NCBI GenBank assembly: GCA_019044685.2
Contig: JAGTXX020000012.1
Span: forward strand, 1,550,001-1,614,000
DNA length: 64,000 bases
From: Nannochloris sp. 'desiccata'
Lineage: Eukaryota; Chlorophyta; Trebouxiophyceae; Chlorellales; Chlorellaceae
Reading direction: 5' to 3'
The first letter of the stretch is position 1. The number at the start of each line of letters is the position of its first letter. A program made the position numbers and the translations under genes. Below, one piece after another: positions 42,890 to 53,104 of this stretch. The notes under the pieces are model-generated. The model saw only the letters and a list, made by a program, of their open reading frames with translations. It ran no database searches and was not told where the DNA came from.

Positions 42890-43386
42890 ATGTCAGAAAG
42901 CAGAAGTGTATCGTCCTCTGGAAGGGATGGGTCATTTAATAGTGCAAATATAACTGTAAGTTGGGATTATATACGTGCCGGTGATCAACTAGTTTGAAGC
43001 TATTCCATATATCTTACTAAGTTAGGAACAATTCCTTTCCATGCTTGTTGAGCAAATCCAACTGACACTGCCTTATCGTTTCATCATTCCTGACTTACAC
43101 AATGCTGCCGTATAATGTTTATTAGATGCAGAGCTTTACAGAGGACCACAGAGCATTATTACAAAGGGTTCAGAATATGAAAAAAGAGTTAGCAGACTGG
43201 AGAGAGAGGGCGGCAGTAAGAAATACAAACTACACAGACCAGCTCAAAGAGCTTCAAAATGAGATACTCAATTCCATGAAACAGCTAAAAGAGGATTATA
43301 AAATGATGAAGTCAAAAGTTAGAGTTGTTCTTGATAAGCACGACCCTGCCTGGAGAGAAAAACAAAGTGGAGGCCACCGGCGGTGA
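42890..43386 (+). CDS. Small coiled-coil protein, unknown
   Basis: Two exons, 42890-42955 and 43126-43386, with a 170-bp GT-AG intron; 108 aa. The first 22 residues are Ser-rich; exon 2 begins with its own Met, so translation could also start there. Residues 28-95 form a basic coiled coil (ALLQRVQNMKKELADWRERA, LQNEILNSMKQLKEDY). No family recognised. The size suggests an adaptor or a subunit of a larger complex. Confidence 0.55.
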
Positions 43387-43693
43387 CGGAAAATATTAGA
43401 AACATGTATACTGTTTTGCAATGATATGGCTTCAAATCAGCTGTGATATGAACAGTTTGTGTAATAAGCAGAGAAATAGCAAAAAAAAAAAAAACCTTCA
43501 AAAACTCTGCTGTTGTGACTTCTGAAGTCACTTACAATGAAACCGGCCGTGGCGCCCAACTTGGAGAAGCAGTTTGCTCTCCTTATAACTTTTTAAGACC
43601 TCTCTATGCATACAGCATTATTGTTATACGCATTTAGTGATTAAATATTAGGAGCAGCTGCTGCTCAACTATTTACCAACTACCTCGTCTGGT
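43387..43693. other. Intergenic region with poly-A run
   Basis: Spacer of 307 bp with an uninterrupted A run at about 43481-43494. Nothing else seen. Confidence 0.4.
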
Positions 43694-44637
43694 ATGGTTG
43701 CATCCGCGGGAAATCGTATGTTGCAGCGTGGGCCGCTCCCTCAACATGTAGGGCAAACTCTTACAAAAACATTCAGAGCCTCCGAGGTTACTGCGTTGCC
43801 TCGAGCGCGTGGTTGCGACACCAATGCCTCTCAACGGACTTTTAGAATTCGTGTTCAAGCTCAGGCCAGAGGCCCTAGGGACGACAACTGGGTTACATTC
43901 GACGGAGAGGAAGAGTGGGACGACGTGAGTTTCTTATTCCTTGTTCAGATCGACAGGGTGAAAGAAGTGAATCTCTGTTTTTTTACGTCCCGCCATTCAT
44001 TTCTTTTCTAATTTTATTATTGCAGGGTGGTCCCTCAGGGCTTTCAGGCCCCATTGTCCAGCAATCATTCCGTGCAGTAGGTATGGTGATCGACCGTGTT
44101 ACTGATATTGCTCTGCAAATGGCTCCTGAGGATGCTTCTCCTACAGCAGTCAGGGCGGCAGTTTCTGGTGGCCTCATTCTCTTGTCTCTTTCCTTCGTTA
44201 AGGGTATCATTTCGGTGAGTAGAAAAGAATAAGCTGCTATTCTCTAATGCTGAACTACTGGTCCTGGCTCTCAACCCTTGCTAACGTATGAAAATACCCC
44301 TTCCCCTGCTTCTTTATAAAATTAACCGCAGTTCTTCATCACAATTGGCACCATCGTTTTTGGTGCATTTGTGGCCGTAAAGGTCTTTGGATTAGACGTT
44401 GGTGGTTCTTCTAATGACGATAACAATAGACGTGGTAGAGGATCCCGTGAAAAAGGTGGTAGAAACAACCGGTCGACCTCTGCACGTAGTAGTAAAATAA
44501 GAGACCCTCCTTCTCTGTCTTCTGGCGTCGCAGGTCTTATCAATCGAGTGCTGGGAGGTAGCGAAAGTGAGAGTGACGATGGATTGATCGATGTATGGTT
44601 TGAGAGAAAGAGTGGAAAGGGAAAGAAGAAGAAATAA
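43694..44637 (+). CDS. Predicted plastid membrane protein, unknown
   Basis: Three exons: 43694-43924, 44026-44214 and 44332-44637; introns of 101 and 117 bp; 241 aa. The first about 60 residues are Arg/Ser/Thr-rich and lack acidic residues, like a transit peptide. An acidic patch follows (FDGEEEWDD). Two hydrophobic segments, AAVSGGLILLSLSFVKGII and FFITIGTIVFGAFVAVKVFG, lie at about 120-165 and are split by the second intron. A Gly/Arg/Ser-rich basic region follows, and the end is WFERKSGKGKKKK. It resembles conserved plant and algal chloroplast proteins, but I cannot name the family. TGTAA at 44715. Confidence 0.72.
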
Positions 44638-44850
44638 GTTAGGAAGAGATGTTTATAATCGTACCTACCTAGAAAAGTACATTTTTTCCTTGTTTCTTCT
44701 TTCAGTTATTTTTCTGTAACGTTTGTGTGTTTTGGAGTGTGTATATCTGTGTGTTTCCCTGTGATTGATTTCTATTATTATACTACTTTGATTTTCTATG
44801 TACACACGATATTGTGACCTTTTTAAATAATTCGAACAAGCTTAAAACAA

Positions 44851-45948
44851 CTATCTCTTTTTATTGACAAGACCTTTTAGGAATTTAGCGCCCTGCGTCA
44901 AAGGTGAATTTGCTGCAGAGGCATTATAAAACGAGACTTCAACATCCGTCGATGATGGGCGGCGCTGCATTCGTGCTACAGGCTCCCAAATATCATTTTG
45001 TCTCATAAATATTCTCCAGGGATCTCCAGTCACCTCTCTACCTTCTCCTCCACCACCACTGCTAAAGCCGCTCTTTTTATTACATCCGACACATCTAAAA
45101 ACAGCACCTTCTTGCGTGGACACAACAAATGCTTTAATTAGTAACGGCATGAAACAGTATACTACTTTAAAACTTCGGACAAAGGCGGTGTGTACTGAAT
45201 CAATATCACCCAAATCATCTTCGGCTGCAAGGGGTGCCCATTCTGCGTTTAATAGAATACAAACAGACCCCCGCCATCTACCCAATAACTGTTCTACAGC
45301 TGCTACATTGATTATTTTAGGAGCTACTATAATTATACAACTTCCTAGAAGAGAATCAGATTCATCTTGAAGACAGGCATCTAAAGAAACTACGTTCTCT
45401 GTGGCATTTTGGCCACTGCTAGTATTTGAAACAACATAGGTAAATTGTTTTGGCCAGGGTGATGGAAGACCCGAAACTACGTCTTTTGCTAATGACATAG
45501 ATGCATCTAGGCTTTCATCAGCTACAGGAATCTCAACTGAGAGCTTTTTAGTCTCACCAGCAAAACCGGGAGCAGAGGCCGGGGAAATTTTTTTCTTTGA
45601 CTTTTGGGACTTGATGGAAGGTAGACTCGCTGCGATTGCAGCGCATGCTTGGGAGATTGCTTCCTCTCTAGAGTCTGGGAGCATAGAAGCTTCTGTGGCA
45701 TCCGAAGGAGCTTGGCGTCCAGCAGCACATGTAAGTCCAAATCGGGAGATAAGTTGTTGGTGCTGTCGTCGTGGTGCTGGTCTAAGTATCGTAGCTCTAT
45801 CAGCAAATTGGCAGTTATTCAATGCAAATGGCGACGTGCGCGTGTTATTAATTGCATGTAATGGGGAAGCTTGTCCTTGCCGATTACAGGATAAATTTGA
45901 GAATGGAGGTGAGATCACTTTCAAGGTTGAATGGCGAGCCAGAGGCAT
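44851..45948 (-). CDS. DUF1995 family plastid protein
   Basis: Intronless; 365 aa from the ATG at 45948 (the frame reaches a TTG just upstream). The first about 85 residues look like a transit peptide. The DUF1995 domain begins at SREEAISQACAAIAASLP and continues KKLSVEIPVADESLD. Its last conserved block is DPWRIFMRQNDIWEPVARMQRRPSS. Plant members are chloroplast proteins linked to thylakoids or photosynthetic efficiency; the biochemical activity is not established. A Gly-rich loop follows FRCVGCNKKS. Confidence 0.82.
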   Translation of the reverse strand: MPLARHSTLKVISPPFSNLSCNRQGQASPLHAINNTRTSPFALNNCQFADRATILRPAPRRQHQQLISRFGLTCAAGRQAPSDATEASMLPDSREEAISQACAAIAASLPSIKSQKSKKKISPASAPGFAGETKKLSVEIPVADESLDASMSLAKDVVSGLPSPWPKQFTYVVSNTSSGQNATENVVSLDACLQDESDSLLGSCIIIVAPKIINVAAVEQLLGRWRGSVCILLNAEWAPLAAEDDLGDIDSVHTAFVRSFKVVYCFMPLLIKAFVVSTQEGAVFRCVGCNKKSGFSSGGGGEGREVTGDPWRIFMRQNDIWEPVARMQRRPSSTDVEVSFYNASAANSPLTQGAKFLKGLVNKKR

Positions 45949-46266
45949 TATGACCAATCTCTGTTCTTTTCTATATTACGTTAAAGTACGTAAAGATTGT
46001 AAATATATTAAATTTGGCATTAAGCAAGCATTGTAAGCTGTCGAGATAAATACTTATTCCAACTTGTGGACCACCCTGCAGTCCTTTCATTAGATTATTT
46101 AAACATCATATATGATTTATGACATGTACACTATTATCAAAAATGCAGGCAATGCGCGTTAAGCGCTGACTTAATTTTTCAAAATAATAAATTGATTTTA
46201 GAAAATCACAACTTCTACCTGAAAACGTGGTAATGTTTCTTTTCTTAGCATTTATTGAACTATAGG
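45949..46266. promoter_or_regulatory. Divergent intergenic region, DUF1995 / PPR
   Basis: AT-rich spacer of 318 bp between divergent starts; nothing specific seen. Confidence 0.4.
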
Positions 46267-47922
46267 ATGCTTCAGCGTAGCATAATTGGATCGAAACCCG
46301 TCAATGTCCTGGAGCTGCGCCTAGATGCCAGGACTTTATTTCCTCGCCGCCCCCTTCACCGTCAGAAGCAGCAGTGGACGACTGTTCGCTCATCACTAGC
46401 TCCCAAAGACTCTAAACCAACCACTGAAAATGTCCAATGGACTGATGATGCTCGTACATCAGTAACAGATGCTGTAATTCGCGGTTTTTTAGCTTCTACA
46501 GCCAGAGAAAGTAGTGGGAGGTCGGGCCCAAATGGAAAAGCAGGTAGAGGAGGAGCATACGTGAAGCAACAAAGCAAACCAAGACCGGATAATACCACTG
46601 TTTCCAATAGAAATGACAATGACAAAACCTCTAGAAAAGAAGGTAGAGGGGATCAGGGTATAATAGTAGGTCACTTATTAGCTGGTGATTTTGATGAAGA
46701 AATACTTCGAGCAGCACCGACAACAACCCTTAATTGGTCAATCAAAACACTAGGCAAGCAAGGCCGCCTTGATATCGCTGAACAGCTCTTTCACTGGATG
46801 CGTATTAGGAACATTGCCAATGAACATTCCTTTGTCAAACTGTGTGAAGCATGTGAGGCAGCACGCTCCCCTTCAAAAGCCCTCTTGACGTGGCGGAACA
46901 CCCGTCGTTTACCTACTTCATTTATTCTAGGGGAGAGATCAGCAGCTGCTTTGTTAAAAGTATACAGAAAAGTAGGAGATTTACAAGGAGCATTACGTAT
47001 TTTGGACGAACTGTCTACCTCTAAAACTATAACAATCAATCAATATGCATTCAATGTTGTTCTTCGCTGTGCTGCTGATCAAGGCGAGATTGCAGCAGCT
47101 CTTGACGTGGTAGAAAAGCTACGTGTACATCCCAATTCTCAATGTGATTCCCGTACTTTTAGTGCATTACTCTCTGCTATAGTTGCTTCTCAGCGGTGGT
47201 CGCGGACTTCAGCGGTTCACAAATTACTACTAGAGGAAGGCGTCGTACCCGATGCGACTTTATATTTACAGTTGATTGCATGTTATGCCGGTGCGGGTCG
47301 TCCTGAAACAGCAGAAGCAGTGCTCGATTCAATGATCGATGAAGCACTCCGACCAGGGCGGGTCCATTGGAATGCTTTACTTTCTTCTTATGCTCAATCG
47401 AAAAGATACGAAGGGTGTATTAGTGCATATGAACGTATGACTCAAGTTGCCGGTATTCGGCCAGATCAATATACTATGGTAGCACTGCTCCACGGCGCAG
47501 CAGGGGCACGAGGTGGTGTTACCGCAGCGTCGAGGGTACTGGGATTAATGCAGCAACATGATATAGCTATGAACATCGAGATAGGTACGGCATTAATAGC
47601 ATGTTGCAGACATTCTCCACCTGGACCTCATGAACGGCGTCGTTCTGTTGAATTTTCGCATGGTGTGCTTAGTATATTAAAGTCAGCGGGGGTAGCACCA
47701 AATATCAAAACTTACAACTCATTGATGGCTGTTCAGTTTGATGCTGAAGATTATGTGGGAGTGAGAGAAACACTGGATTTATTAGAATTGTCTGAAGATG
47801 TAGAACCCAATGAGGCTACATGGAATATAGCATTGGGTGCATTCCAGGCAGCAGGTTTCTTTGATAGTGTTATGGAAGTAGAAAATCTTAGAGAAACATG
47901 GCGTACGTTGCACGGGAGGTGA
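46267..47922 (+). CDS. Pentatricopeptide repeat (PPR) protein, organellar
   Basis: Intronless; 551 aa from the ATG at 46267 (the frame opens at a TTG upstream). The first about 50 residues are basic and suit an organelle presequence. A basic, Gly/Asn-rich linker follows, then tandem helix-turn-helix PPR motifs from about residue 150 to the end, including INQYAFNVVLRCAADQGEIA, GRVHWNALLSSYAQSKRYEG, IRPDQYTMVALLHGAAGARG and PNIKTYNSLMAVQFDAEDY. PPR proteins bind organellar RNA and control stability, splicing or translation. This is a P-class protein with no visible editing domain. The RNA target cannot be told from here. TGTAA at 47953. Confidence 0.9.
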   Translation: MLQRSIIGSKPVNVLELRLDARTLFPRRPLHRQKQQWTTVRSSLAPKDSKPTTENVQWTDDARTSVTDAVIRGFLASTARESSGRSGPNGKAGRGGAYVKQQSKPRPDNTTVSNRNDNDKTSRKEGRGDQGIIVGHLLAGDFDEEILRAAPTTTLNWSIKTLGKQGRLDIAEQLFHWMRIRNIANEHSFVKLCEACEAARSPSKALLTWRNTRRLPTSFILGERSAAALLKVYRKVGDLQGALRILDELSTSKTITINQYAFNVVLRCAADQGEIAAALDVVEKLRVHPNSQCDSRTFSALLSAIVASQRWSRTSAVHKLLLEEGVVPDATLYLQLIACYAGAGRPETAEAVLDSMIDEALRPGRVHWNALLSSYAQSKRYEGCISAYERMTQVAGIRPDQYTMVALLHGAAGARGGVTAASRVLGLMQQHDIAMNIEIGTALIACCRHSPPGPHERRRSVEFSHGVLSILKSAGVAPNIKTYNSLMAVQFDAEDYVGVRETLDLLELSEDVEPNEATWNIALGAFQAAGFFDSVMEVENLRETWRTLHGR

Positions 47923-48207
47923 ATTGAGAGCTTTTGTTTTATTGTCATTTGTTGTAAGTATCAGATTTTTAAAACTTCCTGTGTGAGGTAGAGAGACGGC
48001 TATACTTGTCCAGGCCACTTTGAGAGCGTCGAGGTTGAAATCAAGGGTGATGAAATATAGTGGGGCCTGAGATCAGGGAATCGTAAACAATTCAAACATT
48101 TCGTAAATAATTGCGATAATTTAATCGTCGGCTTTAATTTAACTGGCACAAGCATATCGTTATTCTCGGTTGATCTATTTCCGAATCATCGATCATAGAA
48201 AAATTCA

Positions 48208-49320
48208 ATGCTGTCGCGGGGTTTTGTGGTCTGCACAGCCCCGAAGTCGGGATTGCAGACCCTCAATAAATTTGTTAGATGCAGCCTGCAGTCTGGAGAA
48301 CCGAGACCTCATATCAAGTACCTAAAAAGTCGCTCCCCACTCTCGTCAACACCGTCACCGCTGCTGCACCATCAAGATAGCTCGGCGAGACCGCGCTCTG
48401 CAATAGTCCCACATAGCTCCGCAGCTGGAGATCTCAGTGAAACGAATGAGACCACCACCGCTGCCGCTGGGAATCCTAGTCTCATAGAACCTAGAGAATC
48501 TTGGCACCATTTACTCCATGGCGCTGCATCGTGGCTCGCAGCATATAAACCACCTCGTTACGTATGGCGTACACTCGCAGCCCTAGTTTTAGGCGGTGAG
48601 GTCATGGTTCGTATCTTACAAGGCAAAATTCATTTGCGCAACACAATGGATCAACTCAATTTAGTAGGCCCTCGTTCCCTTGGCGTCTGTCTTCTCACAG
48701 CCGCCTTTGTCGGCATGGTTTTTACTATTCAATTTATCAGAGAATTTGCAAAATTGGGTTTAACGAGATCTGTAGGCGGTGTTCTTGCGTTGGCACTGGC
48801 TCGCGAGCTTACCCCTGTCGTTACTTCTATTATCCTTGCTGGCAGAGTTGGTTCGGCCTTTGCTGCTGAGTTGGGTACAATGCAAGTTTCTGAACAGACA
48901 GACTCTTTACGTGTCTTGGGCTCGGATCCAGTTGATTATTTGATCACACCCAGAGTATTAGCATGCATGGTAGCAGGACCAATTTTGAATTTGCTCTGTT
49001 TCTGTATGGGGATGGCAGCATCTGTTTTCCTAGCCGACGCTGTCTATGATGTGCCTGCTAATGTCATTTTAGATTCTGCATGTAGAGCGATAGATGCATG
49101 GGATATAGTGACATCTATGATAAAATGCTGGGTATTTGGGACTATTATATCAGTTGTATCGTGTTCTTGGGGGTATACCACCTCTGGTGGTGCAAAGGGA
49201 GTTGGTGAAAGTACGACCTCTGCTGTAGTTATTTCATTGGTGTTGATTTTTGTGTTTGATTTTGCATTGTCGTTCTTGTTTTTTCAAGGACAGGGAGACG
49301 CTTTGAAATCTTGTATGTAG
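48208..49320 (+). CDS. TGD1: TGD1-like chloroplast lipid ABC permease
   Basis: Intronless, 370 aa. Residues 1 to about 90 are a Ser/Pro-rich transit and linker region. The MlaE/YrbE permease domain fills about 130-368: LVGPRSLGVCLLTAAFVGMV, FIREFAKLGLTRSVGGVLAL, then ARELTPVVTSIILAGRVGSA with AAELGTMQVSEQTDSL, the hallmark motif of the family. Four or five membrane helices are visible. TGD1 is the inner-envelope permease that, with TGD2 and TGD3, moves ER-derived lipid into the plastid for galactolipid synthesis. TGTAA at 49357. Confidence 0.94.
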   Translation: MLSRGFVVCTAPKSGLQTLNKFVRCSLQSGEPRPHIKYLKSRSPLSSTPSPLLHHQDSSARPRSAIVPHSSAAGDLSETNETTTAAAGNPSLIEPRESWHHLLHGAASWLAAYKPPRYVWRTLAALVLGGEVMVRILQGKIHLRNTMDQLNLVGPRSLGVCLLTAAFVGMVFTIQFIREFAKLGLTRSVGGVLALALARELTPVVTSIILAGRVGSAFAAELGTMQVSEQTDSLRVLGSDPVDYLITPRVLACMVAGPILNLLCFCMGMAASVFLADAVYDVPANVILDSACRAIDAWDIVTSMIKCWVFGTIISVVSCSWGYTTSGGAKGVGESTTSAVVISLVLIFVFDFALSFLFFQGQGDALKSCM

Positions 49321-49417
49321 AGTAGCAGAAATAAGAGAAGATCCCATATGTTGTTTTGTAAATATATCCGAAAGAACAAACATAGAAGAATAAAAGAAAG
49401 AATGCCGGTGTATACAT

Positions 49418-51229
49418 TTAATAAAGCTTTTCCAATTCCTCAAGCTCTTCTTCAGTCCAATCATCATTACTACTCCCCAAAGCTATTCCAAAATCTTCAG
49501 CTCGTTGCTGTCCAAAAGACACACCACCATCTCCACTAATCTCGACAAGCAACGGAACTAACTTCGAAGCTAAATTCGGTGGAACATGAGCTTGCATCAG
49601 TGCACCGCCTTCAGTATATTCCATCTCATCAACAACCCCGCATCGATGGATCTCTTCTACCAAATCTCCTTGAGCGTACGGTATCAGCACTCGTACAGAT
49701 TTCATTGTATTTTGAAGGCGGGTGCTCACAGCCCCCAATAAATTCTCAACACCATTTCCAGAGAGACCAGAGACACAGACAGTGCCATCACGGCGCGCTG
49801 CAACTGCAGCTACAGCCTCAGGATCAGCGCATGCATCTAATTTATTCCACACAGTCAATGTAGGAACATTAATAACGCCCAAGTCTTTTAAAACTTTATT
49901 CACAGCATCGACCTGGGCTGCAGCTGAAGGGTGTGATGCATCAACGACATGCAACAACAATGCCGCATCTTTAATCTCTTCTAAAGTCGCATTAAATGCA
50001 GCTACCAGCTGTGTAGGTAATTTCTGAATGAAACCTACTGTGTCTGACAGCAAAACTTCTTTTCCACCTGGCATCGTCACTCTTCTTGTGGTGGGGTCTA
50101 AGGTAGCGAATAACTGATCTTCTGCTAATACACCAGCATTTGTAAGAGTATTGAGCAATGTACTCTTACCAGCATTCGTGTACCCGACCAGAGCTACCAC
50201 AGGAATGGGAGTTGATGCCCTTCTGTCTCTATAGGCCTTTCTATGTGTTCGTACTTCTTCAATATCTCTACGTAAACGAGCAGCACGATTTCTAAGCAAT
50301 CTCCTATCAATTTCAATCTGCTTTTCACCCATACCTTTAACTTGACCGGATCCAGATTGTCGTTCTAAATGGGCCCACATTTTAGTTAATCGAGGAATTT
50401 GATACTCAACTTGAGCAAGCTCTACTTGAAGTTTACCTTCACGGGAGGCAGCACGTTGATTGAAAATATCTAAAATTAATGCTGTACGATCACATAAACG
50501 GCATTCGCCACCAAGAGCTCTATCTAAATTACGAAGCTGACCAGGTGACAGCTCATCATCAAAAATAACAGTTTCAGCGCCAGTGCGTTGTACTGCAGCT
50601 ACAATTTCAGCTACTTTACCCGTTCCTATATACGTACGTGGATTGGGTTCATCTAATAGCTGATGTGTATGCCCCACAACTTCAAGGCCAGCTGTATCTG
50701 CTAATCTCCCAAGCTCTTCAAGTGATTCTAATATTCCATACCCAATGCGACCGGGGCGCTGAGCAGATTTCAGCGCTGCACCAACCAGATAAGCTCTTTC
50801 ACGGGGGACAATACCGTCAATGAAAGATGCATGCACTTCAGCGCTAATAGCTTCTTGCTCTTGGGACATTTCTGAGCGTAAACTAGATGCTAATGCACCC
50901 AAGTCGTCAAGCCAGGAATAGTCGCCAGCATTGCCAGCAGAAGTATCGTCTTCAATACTAGAAATAATTTTCTCGGTATCTGGTGCGTCAGACCAAGACT
51001 CCCACGCATCTTCTGCCCCCCTGCCGGATGTGATTCCTTCAGGATCTTCATTTCTGCCTTCTTGTTCTTGGCGTTGAGCTTGAACACCGACCACAAAGGG
51101 TATCCTCAGCTGTGGGAAAGGGTTTCGCAGGTGTTGCCGATGCTTGATATTGATTTTACTAGATTTACTCACCACACGATTCTGCGCCGGAACGAGTTGT
51201 CTGCTTTGCGGTGCGCAAATTAACCTCAT
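49418..51229 (-). CDS. hflX: HflX-type GTPase, organellar
   Basis: Intronless, 603 aa. An N-terminal extension of about 130 residues (Arg/Ser/Gln-rich start, then acidic) suggests organelle import. The HflX N-domain includes RAYLVGAALK, HQLLDEPNPRTYIGTGKVAEI and VIFDDELSPGQLRNL. A coiled coil follows with QVELAQVEYQIPRLTKMWAH and GEKQIEIDRRLLR. The G domain has P-loop GYTNAGKST, DTVGF and NKLD. HflX splits or rescues stalled ribosomes in bacteria. A plastid role is likely given the algal context, and mitochondrion is the alternative. The C-terminus is acidic (DDWTEEELEELEKLY). Confidence 0.92.
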   Translation of the reverse strand: MRLICAPQSRQLVPAQNRVVSKSSKINIKHRQHLRNPFPQLRIPFVVGVQAQRQEQEGRNEDPEGITSGRGAEDAWESWSDAPDTEKIISSIEDDTSAGNAGDYSWLDDLGALASSLRSEMSQEQEAISAEVHASFIDGIVPRERAYLVGAALKSAQRPGRIGYGILESLEELGRLADTAGLEVVGHTHQLLDEPNPRTYIGTGKVAEIVAAVQRTGAETVIFDDELSPGQLRNLDRALGGECRLCDRTALILDIFNQRAASREGKLQVELAQVEYQIPRLTKMWAHLERQSGSGQVKGMGEKQIEIDRRLLRNRAARLRRDIEEVRTHRKAYRDRRASTPIPVVALVGYTNAGKSTLLNTLTNAGVLAEDQLFATLDPTTRRVTMPGGKEVLLSDTVGFIQKLPTQLVAAFNATLEEIKDAALLLHVVDASHPSAAAQVDAVNKVLKDLGVINVPTLTVWNKLDACADPEAVAAVAARRDGTVCVSGLSGNGVENLLGAVSTRLQNTMKSVRVLIPYAQGDLVEEIHRCGVVDEMEYTEGGALMQAHVPPNLASKLVPLLVEISGDGGVSFGQQRAEDFGIALGSSNDDWTEEELEELEKLY

Positions 51230-51439
51230 TGCTGTTTAAATTAAAGTGATCTTTAAAACCCGAAATGCTTCGAGCATGAGAGAAAGTCCTCGGCACTATA
51301 ATCTATATATTCCGCAAAAGTAATAATAAGAATCTAAAAATACTAATGCGACACACGGTGCATCACTGTTCAACTTGAAGGTATTATGTGGCACCGACCA
51401 AGCTTCCTTTTCATACTTCTCATTTCTTACATTAAATAC

Positions 51440-52915
51440 TTAATTAAGTTGTCTCCCCTTTGCAACACGTATTAAAGGACCCACAGTTGTCTCCATCTTC
51501 ACTATAGCTGCCGTTCCTAGCAGGTCCCGCAAGTGCCACCAAATTCCTAGAGGCGACCCTTTAAGTTTCTTCTGCACTAACTGCGATTCCAGCATTTCGG
51601 GATGCCTCTTACGCTTTAAAGCATTTATAATTTCTTTCCTGCCGGCAGATATACCCCGTACAGCAGCACCAGCACCCGGCATTGAAAATAAATAACAGCC
51701 TTGACCGCCAGCTGCTCCAATGCCTTGCCCAGTGTGTCTGGTAAGACAGCAGGCCTGTAATAAAAGAGTAACGTGAGCTTCGGTAATCAAGGAAATGTTC
51801 CTGTAGAGCATCAAAAAATGAATTTATTATATCTTTAATATTATTTTGCGACAATCCTATTTTTAGCAATGCTCCGACCCTCTGAAGAGCTAAGAGAGAA
51901 AGACGTCAATAAGCATGTATGCTGAGCCACTGACACATCCTGGTACGGTATTTTAAATCTTCAGGTGTGTAAAGCATTGGCCATCAGTTCACTATTTGCG
52001 CTTTTGATTGTCGAGAAGGAGGTAATCATTGGAAAGCCTCCCCACGATGATTAGAGCGCAGTGAAAGAGGGAAAATTTCGAAAAGAAGAAAATGGAGTGA
52101 ACGGTAAGTACCATGCGCACTTACCCATTTGATAGTAGTCGCACAAGTTCGTCATGCATTATGGTCACATCACAGCATACTGGCAGTACACGATCTCGAA
52201 ACCAGTCGAATACTATCAGGGCAGCAGTAGTGGCGGCACTGTTCCTCTTTTGCTCAGCTTCTTGCTTGCATGCAGCTATTGATGCTGCATAATCTTCTAT
52301 CAATATCACAGCATAGTCATCTAGACTTGACGGTAGCTTGAAAATGCGGATCTTGTTTTCGTGCCTAGAAAGACAGTAGAAGCATTAGGAACAAGGGAGG
52401 CAGAGGAAAAGACCCCAAAATCTGTACAGTTATAAGCACAACGAAAGGTACCGCACTTACTTGAGCTGATCTATTTCCCGATCAGCCAGTGTTTTGTCAT
52501 TCAAAATTGTATAGAGCTGGCTTCTGGTCGCAAAAGGTCGAACCTGTATAAGTGACACCAAGGTGACGGTAAATAAAACTCATTGAAAGTGGCAGGAAGA
52601 GAAAACATATATTCCATAACTCTGGGGGTGATATACATCATATGAACACTATAAACATACCCCTGTTAACTTCGGGAACTCGATTTTCAATAAATTAAGT
52701 GCAGCAACAGTGTCGTTAGGGATTTCTGCCTGGTCATCATCGTCGTCATCTAAAATTGGACCAACGTTTATTTGTGCCAAAGGCTCTTGCCTATTTACGT
52801 CCACTATGGGTCCACTTAAAATTTGTGCTGGATTTTCAACATACGTTTTTAATCTCTTCCTTGCAGGACCCTCACCTTCAGATACCATTTCTGCTTTGCG
52901 ATCAACTGAAATCAT
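51440..52915 (-). CDS. STK19: STK19-like winged-helix protein
   Basis: Four exons: 52915-52661, 52543-52461, 52364-52125 and 51800-51440; introns of 117, 96 and 324 bp; 312 aa. The N-terminus has a basic cluster (GPARKRLKTYV) and an Asp run. The first winged helix includes VRPFATRSQLYTILND and KTLADREIDQLK. A later segment reads ITEAHVTLLLQACCLT, then YLFSMPGAGAAVRGISAGRK, and a final WWHLRDLLGTAAIVKMETTV. This order matches STK19, originally called a kinase but now known as a winged-helix, DNA-binding factor in transcription-coupled repair. No kinase motifs are present. The start could alternatively be an internal Met nine codons later. Confidence 0.85.
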
Positions 52916-53104
52916 TAAAGTTTACCAGTACAAAAGGGCTTTGTAACCACTTCATAACTATCCCAAAGTATATTTTCAAGGAATACTGACAATTACATAT
53001 ACTGCAATGCCTGCTGGCTATGTATCTTAAAAAATAAAGCACAACATCAGTTTCAGAGCGGAACTTTTGCCCAAAAACAAGTACAACTTCAATCATAATT
53101 ACAA

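Noticed and set aside
49418..51229. Bacterial contamination suggested by HflX
   Set aside because: It has an organelle-type N-terminal extension, shares codon use with neighbours, and sits between eukaryotic genes.
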